From Prevotella lacticifex (GTDB taxonomy: Bacteria > Bacteroidota > Bacteroidia > Bacteroidales > Bacteroidaceae): 64,000 bases of DNA. The notes beneath the pieces are model-generated. The model ran no database searches. It saw nothing but the letters and a program-made list of their open reading frames with translations, and was not told where the DNA came from. Numbering within the stretch: the stretch's first letter is position 1; every line of letters begins with the position of its first letter. The stretch covers positions 1,302,001 through 1,366,000 of the forward strand of contig NZ_BPTV01000001.1 in NCBI RefSeq assembly GCF_019973375.1, read 5' to 3'. The position numbers and the translations under genes are program-made. Shown piece after piece: positions 1-8,955 of this stretch.

Positions 1-153
1 CAGTGCTGCTTTTTCAGCCTGGAATTGAGCTTGTTGCTTACTGATATTGGCCTCATAGTCTTTTCCTGTTTTGTTGATTTTGTTATTCATTGTCAGAAAA
101 ACGACCAAGGCACCTATTGCAATGCCGATGAGAAGAAAAAGTAGTGTCTCCAT
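1..153 (-). CDS. rmuC: RmuC-like protein, N-terminal part only
   Basis: Only the first 51 codons are inside the window; the gene runs off the left edge on the minus strand. The visible part starts with a single membrane-anchor helix (METLLFLLIGIAIGALVVFL) followed by a charged, Gln/Lys-rich stretch that looks like the start of a coiled coil. This is the N-terminal layout of RmuC, a membrane-anchored protein with a coiled coil and a nuclease-like domain that limits DNA inversions. The nuclease-like part is not visible, so the name rests on the N-terminus alone and another anchored coiled-coil protein is possible. A -7 box lies about 20 bases upstream of the start codon. Confidence 0.6.
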   Translation of the reverse strand, partial: METLLFLLIGIAIGALVVFLTMNNKINKTGKDYEANISKQQAQFQAEKAAL

Positions 154-173
154 AATTGCATTTTATTATTCGG

Positions 174-181
174 CAAAGATA
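174..181 (-). promoter_or_regulatory. -7 box for rmuC
   Basis: On the minus strand this reads TATCTTTG, matching the Bacteroidetes -7 consensus TAnnTTTG, and precedes the rmuC start by about 20 bases. It sits directly downstream of the exuT terminator, so rmuC appears to be its own transcription unit. Confidence 0.6.
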
Positions 182-182
182 T

Positions 183-215
183 AAAAAAAGAGTGGACTCC
201 GAAAGAATCCACTCC
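183..215 (-). terminator. Intrinsic terminator of the uronate operon
   Basis: On the minus strand a 10-bp stem (GAGTGGATTC with GAGTCCACTC, one G-U pair) closed by a short loop is followed by seven T. It lies about 50 bases after the exuT stop codon. Confidence 0.85.
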
Positions 216-264
216 AAAATATTTTGTATATTCTTGTTGGCCGACCCTCGCGGGCGGGTTTTTC

Positions 265-1725
265 TTATTCAACAACGATAGGTTTGTACTTCGGAACGAG
301 CATCTTCATTATGCACCAGCCTATGAGATAGGCCACAGCGCAGATACAGAAGACAATCATGTATCCGGCAGGCTTGCCGTCGAAACCCATGAAAGAGAAG
401 GCATCGCCCTTATTTTCGGCATAGGTGAAGAGCAGTCCTGAGCCCTTGTTGATGAGGAAGGAACCCACACCTCCTGCCATTGCTCCTATTCCAGTGATTG
501 TAGCGATGGTCGATTTTGGGAACATATCACCGATAGTGCTGTACAGATTGGCCGACCAAGCCTGATGACCTGCACCGAGCAGACCGATGATAATTGCTGG
601 CCACCAAGGACTTATCTGTCCCATTGGCTGCGCGAGCAGACCAAGGAGTGGGAAGCAAGCGAAGATAAGCATAGCTCTCATGCGTCCGAGATAAGGGTTC
701 ATACCGAGTTTATCGACGAAATAAGTTGGCAGATAGCCACCGAAGATGCTCAGTACCGTCACTATAGCATAAAGTGTAAAGATGAGCGCAATAGCCTGAG
801 GTGAGTCGGAGGCGTAACCGTACTGGTCGGAGAAATATGCCGGAGCCCAGAAGAGGAAGAACCACCAAACGCCGTCGGTAAGGAACTTTCCTGTTATGAA
901 CGACCACGTCTGACGGAATGTGAAGCACTTCAGGAATCCGATGGTAGGCTGTTCAGAATCCTCTTTCTCAGCTTCTTCCTTTGGATCGGCCTCTTTGTCG
1001 TCCTGCTCGATATATGCGAGCTCGGCCTCATTTACGTGCTTGTTCTTTGCTGGTTTGTCGTAGAGCAGTACCCAGAATCCCATCCAGATGTAACCAAGCA
1101 CACCGATGATGACGAAAGCCATTTCCCATCCTAAGGCACGTGCTATCAATGGGATTGTTGCCGGAGCAGCCAATGCACCTATCGATGCACCGCTATTGAA
1201 GATAGAAGTAGCGAAAGCGCGGTCCTTCTTTGGGAAGTACTCTGCAGTCACCTTTATGGCAGCAGGGAAGTTTCCGGCCTCACCAACGGCAAGGATGAGT
1301 CGGCATGAGAGGAACAGGTAGACGCTTACGGTCGATATTGCCACGGCTGCGTCGCTTCCGGCCTGTACGAGGCGGAGAGCCTCGATGTTGGGATAGCCCT
1401 CAATCCACATTGCCACCTCGCCACAGCAAGCGTGCAGCACAGCGCCTGTCGACCACACGCCGATGGCAATAAGGTAGCCTTTCTTCGTGCCCATCCAGTC
1501 GATGAACTTACCCGCAAAGAGGTTTGCGATGGCGTAGAAGATGGAGAACCATCCTGTTATTGTTCCATAATCGTTATCAGTCCAGTGGAATTCAGGAGAG
1601 ATAAAGTCTTTCCATGTTAGCGAAAGAACCTGCCGGTCGAGATAGTTGACTGTTGTTGCGATGAACAGCAGAGCGCATATCACCCACCGGAAGTTCGACA
1701 TTTTTGCAGTTTTAATAGTAGACAT
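265..1725 (-). CDS. exuT: Hexuronate transporter of the MFS ACS family, ExuT-like
   Basis: The 486-residue protein has about 12 hydrophobic segments and the motif NYLDRQVLSL in the first helix, typical of the anion:cation symporter family of the major facilitator superfamily, which includes ExuT and GudP. It should take up glucuronate/galacturonate or related sugar acids through the inner membrane. It has a charged central loop (about residues 230-260, rich in Glu and Lys) between the two six-helix halves. It is the last gene of an operon after kduI (34-base gap) and the EIIC gene, and a strong terminator follows. Uronate specificity is inferred from family and neighbours, not from visible binding residues. 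Confidence 0.85.
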   Translation of the reverse strand: MSTIKTAKMSNFRWVICALLFIATTVNYLDRQVLSLTWKDFISPEFHWTDNDYGTITGWFSIFYAIANLFAGKFIDWMGTKKGYLIAIGVWSTGAVLHACCGEVAMWIEGYPNIEALRLVQAGSDAAVAISTVSVYLFLSCRLILAVGEAGNFPAAIKVTAEYFPKKDRAFATSIFNSGASIGALAAPATIPLIARALGWEMAFVIIGVLGYIWMGFWVLLYDKPAKNKHVNEAELAYIEQDDKEADPKEEAEKEDSEQPTIGFLKCFTFRQTWSFITGKFLTDGVWWFFLFWAPAYFSDQYGYASDSPQAIALIFTLYAIVTVLSIFGGYLPTYFVDKLGMNPYLGRMRAMLIFACFPLLGLLAQPMGQISPWWPAIIIGLLGAGHQAWSANLYSTIGDMFPKSTIATITGIGAMAGGVGSFLINKGSGLLFTYAENKGDAFSFMGFDGKPAGYMIVFCICAVAYLIGWCIMKMLVPKYKPIVVE

Positions 1726-1759
1726 TCTTTGTTTGTTAGTTTATCAGTTTTTTAAGTGT

Positions 1760-2731
1760 TTATTTCAGTTCTGGTATTGGTACCACCTGCATGTCGGTGT
1801 ATACGAGATTCTCGCCCGCCATACCCCAGATGAAGGTATAGTTGCTTGTTCCTGCTGCACAGTGGATTGACCATTGCGGAGAGATGACAGCCTGTTCGTT
1901 GTTCATCCATATAGGCCGTGTCTCTTGTGGCTCGCCCATGACGTGCAGAATTTTCTGGCCTTTCGGAACCTTGTAGTACATATATGCCTCCATACGGCGC
2001 AGGTGTGTGTGGGCAGGCATAGTGTTCCAGACCGATCCCGGCTTCAATTCTGTGATTCCCATCTGTAGCTGGCATGTGCGCACACCGGCCACACCGTCGA
2101 TAATCATCTGATGGATAACGCGGTCGTTGCTTTCTTCCATCTTTCCGGCCTTGATGTTGTTGGCCTCCTTCATGGTTACCTTTTTAGTAGGATATGTAGT
2201 CTGCGCGCATGCAGAATTGAGGTAGAATTTGGCTGGTTCAGCCGCATTCTTACTTGCTACGGTTATCTCTTTTGCTCCGCGACCGATGTAAAGTGCATCC
2301 TGAAAACCGAGAGAGTATGTCTTTCCGTCTACGGTTACCGTTCCCTCACCACCGATATTGATGATTCCGAGTTCCCTGTTATCGAGGAGGTTACGTCCGC
2401 TTGTGCCCTTGCTTTCGTCGACATACAGCGGTGCTATCGATGTCAGTTTCAAGGGTGTTGCCGTTGGTTCGGCACCACCAATTAGGAAACGGTCGTACAT
2501 GGTGTATGTCCAGTTGACCTCACCGGGAGCGAATACCTTCTCGATGAGATACTCCTTGCGCAGACGGTCGGTAGTATAATGTTTTGCGTCCTCGGGGCCC
2601 GTGGCCCACCGTACATTATAATATGTGTAAGCGTTTTCAGCTTTTACCTCGTAACCTTTGAAGTTGCATTGAGCGTTTCCGGCTATTGTAGCCATGAACA
2701 ATGCTGCTATAAAAAATATTTTCTTTCTCAT
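1760..2731 (-). CDS. kduI: 5-keto-4-deoxyuronate isomerase (KduI) with a signal peptide
   Basis: KduI converts 5-keto-4-deoxyuronate, released from pectin or other uronic-acid polymers by lyases, to 2,5-diketo-3-deoxygluconate. The cupin metal site is visible: NTMPAHTHLRRMEAY supplies the His/His/Glu ligands, with a later His in SPQWSIHCAAGT. The C-terminal FIWGMAGEN block is also typical of the family. At 323 residues it is about 45 longer than the usual cytoplasmic enzyme. The extra N-terminus is a signal peptide (MRKKIFFIAALFMATIAGNAQ) plus a short linker before the conserved start of the family (RKEYLIEKVF). The isomerase therefore probably works in the periplasm. Only two bases separate it from the upstream EIIC gene, so translation may be coupled. 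Confidence 0.92.
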   Translation of the reverse strand: MRKKIFFIAALFMATIAGNAQCNFKGYEVKAENAYTYYNVRWATGPEDAKHYTTDRLRKEYLIEKVFAPGEVNWTYTMYDRFLIGGAEPTATPLKLTSIAPLYVDESKGTSGRNLLDNRELGIINIGGEGTVTVDGKTYSLGFQDALYIGRGAKEITVASKNAAEPAKFYLNSACAQTTYPTKKVTMKEANNIKAGKMEESNDRVIHQMIIDGVAGVRTCQLQMGITELKPGSVWNTMPAHTHLRRMEAYMYYKVPKGQKILHVMGEPQETRPIWMNNEQAVISPQWSIHCAAGTSNYTFIWGMAGENLVYTDMQVVPIPELK

Positions 2732-2733
2732 AA

Positions 2734-4182
2734 TTATTTCGTTTTTTGTTCGTCCTTAACAATTTCGCGGTGGTTGAGGTACATCATTGCAGCGGTAATG
2801 ACCACAAGAATGCCAGCTCCAATCCACTTAATGTATTTCACAGCCGCATATATGCAGTATCCTATGAGTGATGATGCAAAGTCCATGCTTCCGGCCATGA
2901 ATCCGTCGGGCACATGCGATGCCTTGTCCTTTGTGAGCTCATAGACCCTGTTTGCCGCACTCGTGAAGTCGGGAGCCATATCGGTGATGAACCACAATCC
3001 TACGATAAGGGCCACGAGTCCGATGATGAAAGTCTTGATGACATTGCCTTTTGTATACGGCAGCATCATCGGGAAGAGATAGAACAGTCCGGCCAGCGAC
3101 GCCAAAGGCAGGAATTGGTTGCCGGGCAGTACGACAGAAACCACTATGTATGTAGGTATCAGCAGCAGGGTGCAAACAAGCGATGTGGAATGGCCGATGA
3201 CCAGTGCCGGGCTCATACCGATATGAACTTTCTTGCCGTGGAACTTCTTGTCTACCAGTTCCTTAGTCTTATCTGATATAGGCATCAGTCCGTCGATGAA
3301 CAGTTTTGTGATTCGAGGGATAAGTTCCATGACTGCACCCATTGTGACACCGAGGAAGAGAATATCCTTTGCTATTTTCATTACGCCGTCGGTGGTTGTT
3401 GCAGCGGGCTGTGTCTCATGCAATTTAGCCATGAAAGCGTCGAAATTGGAGAAATCGCTGACGTGGGCAACAGCCGCAATGATGGCTCCTACGATTACAC
3501 CGAGGACTATAGGCTCACCGAGCACTCCGAATTTCTTTTTCAGTCCGTCGGCATCGATGTCGAGTTTGTTGAATCCCGGAATCTTGTCGAGAACCCAGTT
3601 TATGCACAATGTGAACGGCACAAAGCTCTGGCAGAATGGCTGTGGAATGGATATTCCCGGTAGGCTGTAGAAATTCTGAAACTTGTCGGCGGTCATATCG
3701 GCCATCACCAGAGTGAAGATGTAGCAGATGATGGCAGCGAAATAGCCCCAAGCGAGGTTCTCACCGGTCAGAAAGTAAACCACGGCCCCGATGAAAGCGA
3801 AGTGCCAGTAGTTCCAAAGGTCGATATTGACTGTTCGCGTTGTCTTAGTGATGAGCATCAGGAAGTTGATGCCCAGACAAACGGGGATTATCAGTGCGCC
3901 CACAGCAGTGTTGTAAGCCACGCTGGCAGCTGCCGGCCATCCCATGTCGAAGACGCTGAGGTTGAGGTTGAAAATGTCCTCAATAGATTTCAGAGGAGTC
4001 TGGAAGTTGTCTGTAAGGAGGGCTGTCACAATTCCGAGTCCTACGAAACCGACACCCACGAAGAGTCCCGACTTCAGTGCCTTACCAAAGTTCATGCCAA
4101 TGCACAATCCTATGATTGTGAAGATGATAGGCATCATCACTGAGGCTCCGAAACTGATGATGTAACTAAATACTTGTTCCAT
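2734..4182 (-). CDS. Orphan PTS galactitol-type EIIC membrane permease
   Basis: The 482-residue, highly hydrophobic protein resembles the EIIC-GAT family (GatC, SgcC). It starts with a MEQVFSYIISFGASVMMPII helix and carries the GISIPQPFCQSFVPFTLC and LGEPIVLGVIVGAI blocks. In a normal phosphotransferase system EIIC moves the sugar while EIIA and EIIB phosphorylate it. No EIIA, EIIB, HPr or EI gene is found in this window, and Bacteroidetes generally lack sugar PTS. It is the first gene of an operon with exported KduI and ExuT, so it may import an unphosphorylated uronate product (inference). The promoter box is about 60 bases upstream. Confidence 0.8.
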   Translation of the reverse strand: MEQVFSYIISFGASVMMPIIFTIIGLCIGMNFGKALKSGLFVGVGFVGLGIVTALLTDNFQTPLKSIEDIFNLNLSVFDMGWPAAASVAYNTAVGALIIPVCLGINFLMLITKTTRTVNIDLWNYWHFAFIGAVVYFLTGENLAWGYFAAIICYIFTLVMADMTADKFQNFYSLPGISIPQPFCQSFVPFTLCINWVLDKIPGFNKLDIDADGLKKKFGVLGEPIVLGVIVGAIIAAVAHVSDFSNFDAFMAKLHETQPAATTTDGVMKIAKDILFLGVTMGAVMELIPRITKLFIDGLMPISDKTKELVDKKFHGKKVHIGMSPALVIGHSTSLVCTLLLIPTYIVVSVVLPGNQFLPLASLAGLFYLFPMMLPYTKGNVIKTFIIGLVALIVGLWFITDMAPDFTSAANRVYELTKDKASHVPDGFMAGSMDFASSLIGYCIYAAVKYIKWIGAGILVVITAAMMYLNHREIVKDEQKTK

Positions 4183-4241
4183 TAAATGTTACCTTTTGAT
4201 TCGTTTTAAGCAGGTTTAGTTTGATTTCGATAATCTGGTTG

Positions 4242-4249
4242 CAAAGATA
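4242..4249 (-). promoter_or_regulatory. -7 box of the EIIC-kduI-exuT operon
   Basis: Minus-strand TATCTTTG matches TAnnTTTG. It leaves a leader of about 50 bases before the EIIC start codon. Confidence 0.7.
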
Positions 4250-4258
4250 ATAAAAAAA

Positions 4259-4356
4259 GTTGAATGTTGAACGTCAGAATAAGATTTTTTAAAGAACAGA
4301 AACAAATAATGCATCTGTTCTTTAATTATTCCTTGCTCTGACATCCAACAGTCAAC
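4259..4356. repeat. Long nested imperfect inverted repeat between murF-alr and the uronate operon
   Basis: The outer arms at 4259-4278 and 4337-4356 pair over 17 of 20 bases. Inside them, AAAGAACAGA (4291-4300) pairs perfectly with TCTGTTCTTT (4314-4323). It fills nearly the whole gap downstream of murF-alr and upstream of the EIIC promoter. It may terminate murF-alr transcription, though no clean U-run follows on that strand, or be a small mobile remnant. Confidence 0.55.
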
Positions 4357-4364
4357 GGCGCGCG

Positions 4365-6845
4365 TCAGTCTTGGAAGTAAACCCTCTTTACGCGGTTGGA
4401 AATAGTTGTGAGTACCTCATAAGGTATCGTATCAAGAGCATCGCTGAGCACTGTCACGGGGAGGTCGTCGCCGAAGATTTCGACGGAATCACCTTCCTTA
4501 CAGTCGATTCCCGTAACGTCGATCATTGCTACGTCCATGCAGATATTGCCCACATACTCAGCCTTCTGTCCGTTGACGAGGCAGTAGCAGTGGCGGTTGC
4601 CGAGGTGACGGTTGAGTCCGTCGGCGTAACCTATTGGTATTGCAGCGATTACGCTGTCGTGATCAATCTTTCCTTTACGGCTGTATCCCACTGTATCGCC
4701 CTTAGGAACGTTGCGCATTTGGAGGATAGTGGTGCGCAGGGTCGATACATTATTAATAATGTGGTTGTTCCGGCTGTCAATGCCGTAGAGTCCGAGTCCG
4801 AGCCGACACATATCCAATTGTCTCTCAGGGAAATGCTCTATGCCCGCCGAATTGTCGATATGACGCAGAATCTTGTGCTTGAACGCACTCTGCAATTTCT
4901 TGCTTGCGTTGTCGAATAGTGCAAACTGCTTGGCCGAGAAGTCGTCGAAATCGTCGCTGTCGGAGCCAACGAAGTGGCTGAATACCGAGCGCGGTATGAT
5001 GGCATTCTGATGTTTCAGTCGGTCGATGAGCTCGTCGATATCCTTTTCGGGGTCGAATCCCAGACGGTGCATGCCGGTGTCGAGCTTGATATGTACGGGG
5101 AATCCTGTTATGCCCTCTTTCCGTGCGGCAGCGACGAGAGCATCGAGCAGTCGGAAAGAGTAGACTTCCGGTTCAAGATCGTAGTCGAACATCGTCTTGA
5201 AAGCCGACATTTCAGGGTTCATAATCATGATGTTCGACGTTATGCCGTTGCGTCGGAGCGTCACGCCCTCATCGGCCACAGCCACAGCGAGGTAGTCGAC
5301 ACGATGGTCCTGGAGCGTCTTGGCTATCTCAACGGCTCCGGCACCGTAGGCATCGGCCTTGATCATGCACACGAGCTTTGTTGTCGGTTTCATGAAAGAG
5401 CGGTACCAGTTGAGGTTCTTGACGACGGCACCTAAGTTCACTTCGAGAACCGTCTCGTGGACTTTCTGTACGAGAAGCTCCGTTAGACGGTCGAAACCGA
5501 ATGTCCTTGCGCCTTTCAGAAGGATTACCTCATTGCTGAGGGCACCGAATTCCGGACTATGGATGAACTCGTCGACGCTCTTGAAGAAGCTTTTTTCGTC
5601 GATATTGTCGAATTGCGCGGCGTTATTCTGTAGATGTTCGCCGATTCCGATAAACTTCTTTATTCCGCGCTGTACGCACAAATCGTCGACTTCGTGATAT
5701 AGTTTCTCGTCGGTGAGCCCGCTCTGGTATATGTCGCTGAGGATGAGCGTGCGCTTACGGCCCTTGTGGTCGGGGCGTCGGCTCATGAAGTCGAGGGCTA
5801 TGTCGAGCGAGTTGATATCCGAATTGTACGAGTCGTTTATCAGTGTGCACCCGTGCTGTCCCTCTTTCACCTCGAGGCGCATGGCCACCGGCTCAAGTTT
5901 AGCCATCCTTTCGGCCAACTGTTCGGTGGTGATGCCGAGATAGAGAGCGGCAATGGCACTGACGATAGAATTTGTGACGCTTGCCTCATCAATGAACGGA
6001 ATAGAGTAGCTACCCTCGGTCTTTCCGTTGTAAACGTATGTTACAGTGGTAGTTACGTCTTTCTTCTCAATTAATTTTACGAAGAAAGCGGCTTTGTTGT
6101 TCTTCACCGACCATGCCAACTGCTCGCCGTGATAAGCGAATTCCGACATACAGCGGTTGACGAGCTCATCGTCCTGACAGTAGACGACGGCCTGAGTGTC
6201 GTGGAAGAGAGTCAGTTTCTCCTTGCATTTTGCGGCCATCGACGGGAAATTCTCCTGGTGTGCCGACCCGAGATTTGTCAGGATGCCGATAGTCGGTTGA
6301 ATGATATCGCGCAGGGCCTGCATCTCTCCCGGCTGTGAGATTCCGGCTTCGAACACACCCACCTGCGTCTGCTCGTTCATGAGCCACACGCTCAGCGGCA
6401 CTCCCACCTGCGAGTTGTAGCTTCGCGGCGACCGCGTGACGACCATTGACGGAGAGAGAAGCTGGTATAGCCACTCCTTAACCATGGTCTTGCCGTTAGA
6501 GCCCGTGATTCCGACAACTGGAATATCGAACTCGTCGCGGTGGCGCTCGGCGAGGCGCTGCAGGGCCTCGAGCGTTCCCACAACCTTCAGGAAGTTTGAG
6601 TTGGGATATCTTTCCTCCCATTTTTCGGGAAGCTGCTCCACTACGAAGTTGCGTACTCCACGGCGGTAGAGGTCGTCGATGTATTTATGACCGTCGTTGC
6701 GTTCTGACTTCAGGGCGAAGAAAAGAGTCTCCTCGGGGAAACACAGTGAGCGAGAGTCGGTTAACAGGAATCCGATGCTGGCCTCAGCATTGCCGAACCG
6801 ACGGGCTCCGATAAGGGTGGTTACTTTTTCGATAGTATAGTTCAT
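4365..6845 (-). CDS. murF-alr: Bifunctional MurF ligase / alanine racemase
   Basis: This 826-residue fusion is typical of Bacteroidetes. The N-terminal half (about 1-455) is MurF, which adds D-Ala-D-Ala to UDP-MurNAc-tripeptide; the ATP site GITGSNGKT is near residue 112. The C-terminal half (about 460-826) is alanine racemase: VCMIKADAYGAGA carries the PLP-binding lysine, and NICMDVAMIDV and the GYADG region are further family landmarks. The fusion couples D-Ala production to its use in the peptidoglycan precursor. It has its own -7 box 24 bases upstream. The neighbouring Fur and GSCFA genes are on the same strand but separated by a promoter. Confidence 0.95.
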   Translation of the reverse strand: MNYTIEKVTTLIGARRFGNAEASIGFLLTDSRSLCFPEETLFFALKSERNDGHKYIDDLYRRGVRNFVVEQLPEKWEERYPNSNFLKVVGTLEALQRLAERHRDEFDIPVVGITGSNGKTMVKEWLYQLLSPSMVVTRSPRSYNSQVGVPLSVWLMNEQTQVGVFEAGISQPGEMQALRDIIQPTIGILTNLGSAHQENFPSMAAKCKEKLTLFHDTQAVVYCQDDELVNRCMSEFAYHGEQLAWSVKNNKAAFFVKLIEKKDVTTTVTYVYNGKTEGSYSIPFIDEASVTNSIVSAIAALYLGITTEQLAERMAKLEPVAMRLEVKEGQHGCTLINDSYNSDINSLDIALDFMSRRPDHKGRKRTLILSDIYQSGLTDEKLYHEVDDLCVQRGIKKFIGIGEHLQNNAAQFDNIDEKSFFKSVDEFIHSPEFGALSNEVILLKGARTFGFDRLTELLVQKVHETVLEVNLGAVVKNLNWYRSFMKPTTKLVCMIKADAYGAGAVEIAKTLQDHRVDYLAVAVADEGVTLRRNGITSNIMIMNPEMSAFKTMFDYDLEPEVYSFRLLDALVAAARKEGITGFPVHIKLDTGMHRLGFDPEKDIDELIDRLKHQNAIIPRSVFSHFVGSDSDDFDDFSAKQFALFDNASKKLQSAFKHKILRHIDNSAGIEHFPERQLDMCRLGLGLYGIDSRNNHIINNVSTLRTTILQMRNVPKGDTVGYSRKGKIDHDSVIAAIPIGYADGLNRHLGNRHCYCLVNGQKAEYVGNICMDVAMIDVTGIDCKEGDSVEIFGDDLPVTVLSDALDTIPYEVLTTISNRVKRVYFQD

Positions 6846-6868
6846 TGCAATGATTTATTATTTGAATG

Positions 6869-6876
6869 CAAAGGTA
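6869..6876 (-). promoter_or_regulatory. -7 box of murF-alr
   Basis: Minus-strand TACCTTTG matches TAnnTTTG, 23 bases before the murF-alr start codon. Confidence 0.7.
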
Positions 6877-6999
6877 GTTCAAACGAGCGAGAAATCAAAA
6901 AAATAGAATGAATTTTAATTCTTTTAGCGTCTTATAATGCATTCCGCAGTCTGCAGCAAGTCATTTCAAGGACTCTTCGTATCCTTAAAAGTGCACAGG

Positions 7000-7440
7000 C
7001 TATGCCTTTGTCGACTGCCGTAGGGCTCTCTTCCGGGCACAGTCGGGGCACAGTCCTTTTATCATGTAGTTGATGCTTTCCATCTCGAACCCGCTCGGAA
7101 TGTCGACTGATGGTATGGGCGTGCCGTAGAGACAGAACGTACGGTGACACTCCTCGCAGTAGAAGTGGACGTGCATGTCCTCGTCCTTGTCGGGATTATG
7201 GCTCGTGCAGAGTTCATATTTCACCATTCCGTCGCCGTCCTCAATGGCGTGGACGAGGTGGTGGGCCTTGAAGAGCATCAGCGTGCGGAAGATTCCCGAC
7301 TTGTCGATGGTCCTTATCTGCCGTTCCAGTTCCACCATTGACATCGGTTGCCGCTCCGCTTTCAGGGCCTTGGCTATGACTATGCGGTTGGCCGTAGGCT
7401 TGATGCCGTGCAGGGTGAGTAGTGTCTCTTCTGTATTCAT
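7000..7440 (-). CDS. Fur-family metal-dependent repressor
   Basis: The 146-residue protein has the Fur layout. An N-terminal winged helix (about 1-80, with KPTANRIVIAKAL and DKSGIFRTLMLF in place of the usual R-x-T-v-Y-R) is followed by a metal/dimer domain. Two CxxC pairs (CEEC about 95-98 and CPDC about 134-137) form the structural zinc site, and HVHFYC supplies the usual His ligands. Whether it senses iron, zinc or peroxide cannot be decided from sequence. It starts 4 bases after the GSCFA gene stop, so the two are probably cotranscribed from the promoter at 8281-8288. Confidence 0.88.
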   Translation of the reverse strand: MNTEETLLTLHGIKPTANRIVIAKALKAERQPMSMVELERQIRTIDKSGIFRTLMLFKAHHLVHAIEDGDGMVKYELCTSHNPDKDEDMHVHFYCEECHRTFCLYGTPIPSVDIPSGFEMESINYMIKGLCPDCARKRALRQSTKA

Positions 7441-7444
7441 CGGT

Positions 7445-8272
7445 TTATTTCCTTCTGTATTTCTTGTTTATATCCTCGATGCGCTGCCGTGTCCGTGTCA
7501 TAAACGCTTTATATTCAGCCGACTCTGGGTTAAATGGACGGTGTCCGAGGGCCTCTTTTATCGGTTTCCATTCATCGAGAAAATGCTTTGCCTCGTCCGA
7601 GAAAGCCACACCTACGAATCTCTCCCAGATGTATTCTACGGCCACCGCCGACGGGTGGAGCATGTCGGCGTTGTAGAATCTGTAGTCGCGGAGCTCGTCG
7701 TTGACAATCTCGTAGGCCGGAAAATAGTACACACCGCAGTCGCTGACGAGGCGGTCGGCGGCCATGAGCAGTACCGACTTCGACAGCTGGCTGCCGTGGT
7801 AGCCGTATTTCCGGTAGCGTATCGGACTGACGGTGACCACGATATTCATGTCGCTGTTTATTGTCCGTAGTCCTTCGACGGCCTTGCGCAGGTAGCCGTA
7901 GCACTCGTCGATGGTCAGCACCCGCTCGGTGAAGAGCCTCTGCGGGCGCTTCCGGCAGTTGTCAACAATCTCGCCCGTGGCATTCTCGATATATACGTGG
8001 TTGGTGCCAAGGGTGATAATGGCCGTCGATGGGACGAATTCGCCCTTGTCGTCACCTTCCGGACGCTCGCCTGCAAGCAACCGGTCGACGGTGTGGAGGA
8101 TGCTGGCGGGATTGTACATTACGCCGAAAGGATTGACGACGGTATCGAAATGTTCGTCGCTGAAACGCTTGCCGATATTGTCGGCGAAACACGACCCTAC
8201 GAAGAGCATCGGCTCCATAGGACGTATCTCGAACTCCGGCCGTGGTATGTCTACTATCGTTCTGAATTCCAT
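7445..8272 (-). CDS. GSCFA-domain protein (SGNH-hydrolase clan)
   Basis: The 275-residue protein carries the family's signature LFVGSCFADNIG near residue 25. In this clan the Ser of GSC stands where the nucleophile of SGNH esterases lies, and DMLHPSAVAVEYIW near residue 206 resembles the DxxH block of those enzymes. GGAEP-type signal sequences are absent and the protein looks cytoplasmic. The true substrate is not known. It is first in a two-gene unit with the Fur-family gene and lies near murF-alr. Its start codon lies only 8 bases after the -7 box, so the mRNA may be nearly leaderless. Confidence 0.85.
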   Translation of the reverse strand: MEFRTIVDIPRPEFEIRPMEPMLFVGSCFADNIGKRFSDEHFDTVVNPFGVMYNPASILHTVDRLLAGERPEGDDKGEFVPSTAIITLGTNHVYIENATGEIVDNCRKRPQRLFTERVLTIDECYGYLRKAVEGLRTINSDMNIVVTVSPIRYRKYGYHGSQLSKSVLLMAADRLVSDCGVYYFPAYEIVNDELRDYRFYNADMLHPSAVAVEYIWERFVGVAFSDEAKHFLDEWKPIKEALGHRPFNPESAEYKAFMTRTRQRIEDINKKYRRK

Positions 8273-8280
8273 ATCATCGA

Positions 8281-8288
8281 CAAAGGTA
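8281..8288 (-). promoter_or_regulatory. -7 box of GSCFA-fur, very close to the start codon
   Basis: Minus-strand TACCTTTG. Only 8 bases separate the box from the ATG at 8272, which leaves almost no 5' leader. Confidence 0.65.
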
Positions 8289-8354
8289 GCTCAAACCTCC
8301 GACACTGCAAAAGAAAATCATTGTCTTTTGACATTCCGGCTGATTTTTTATTTG

Positions 8355-8362
8355 TATCTTTG
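8355..8362 (+). promoter_or_regulatory. -7 box of the acetyltransferase-Nudix pair
   Basis: TATCTTTG matches TAnnTTTG and lies 37 bases before the ATG at 8400. It is divergent from the GSCFA promoter. Confidence 0.7.
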
Positions 8363-8399
8363 CATCCGTCAGCGAATAAAGTAATTTCAAAATTTGATT

Positions 8400-8954
8400 A
8401 TGACAGAAAAAGAAAAACAACAGGCCGGCATGCTTTACGATGCCAATCACGACCCTGAGGTGCTCGCCGACCTGCACCGTTGTGAGCAGGAGTGTTTCGA
8501 GATTAACCAGATAGCTCCCAACAACCGCGAGGAGCGTTTCCGCCGACTGCGCAATCTCTTCGGCAAGACGGGGAAGGGGTTCACGGTGGTCAGTCCGTTC
8601 TTCTGCGACTATGGATATAATATTAAGGTAGGCAACAACTTCTTCTGCAATGCCTATTGCGTCATCCTCGACGAGGCTGAGGTCACCTTTGGCGACAATG
8701 TTTTCATTGCTCCAAGCTGCTCTTTCTACACCGCCGGTCACCCGCTGAACGTCGAAGATCGAAACAAGGGTCTGGAGTATGCGCGTCCTATCCATGTGGG
8801 CAATAACGTCTGGATTGGCGGCAACGTGACGGTGGTGCCCGGAGTGACCATCGGCAACAATGTGACGATAGGTGCCGGGTCGGTCGTCACCCACGATATT
8901 CCCGACAATGTGCTTGCTGCCGGCAATCCGTGCAGAATAATCAAACGACTCTGA
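8400..8954 (+). CDS. Maltose/galactoside O-acetyltransferase family protein
   Basis: The 184-residue protein has the Maa/LacA layout: an N-terminal helical cap ([20 protein letters not shown]) followed by a left-handed beta-helix built from hexapeptide repeats (for example [20 protein letters not shown]). The catalytic His is probably that of FYTAGHPLN near residue 116. It should move acetyl from acetyl-CoA to a sugar hydroxyl; the natural acceptor is unknown. ATG at 8400 is chosen because it gives the standard family start; an in-frame TTG two codons earlier is less likely. The Nudix gene follows after one base. Confidence 0.9.
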   Translation: MTEKEKQQAGMLYDANHDPEVLADLHRCEQECFEINQIAPNNREERFRRLRNLFGKTGKGFTVVSPFFCDYGYNIKVGNNFFCNAYCVILDEAEVTFGDNVFIAPSCSFYTAGHPLNVEDRNKGLEYARPIHVGNNVWIGGNVTVVPGVTIGNNVTIGAGSVVTHDIPDNVLAAGNPCRIIKRL

Positions 8955-8955
8955 T

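Noticed and set aside
8274..8894. Open frame of 206 codons antisense to the acetyltransferase gene
   Set aside because: It is a mirror of a well-supported gene and covers the divergent promoters.
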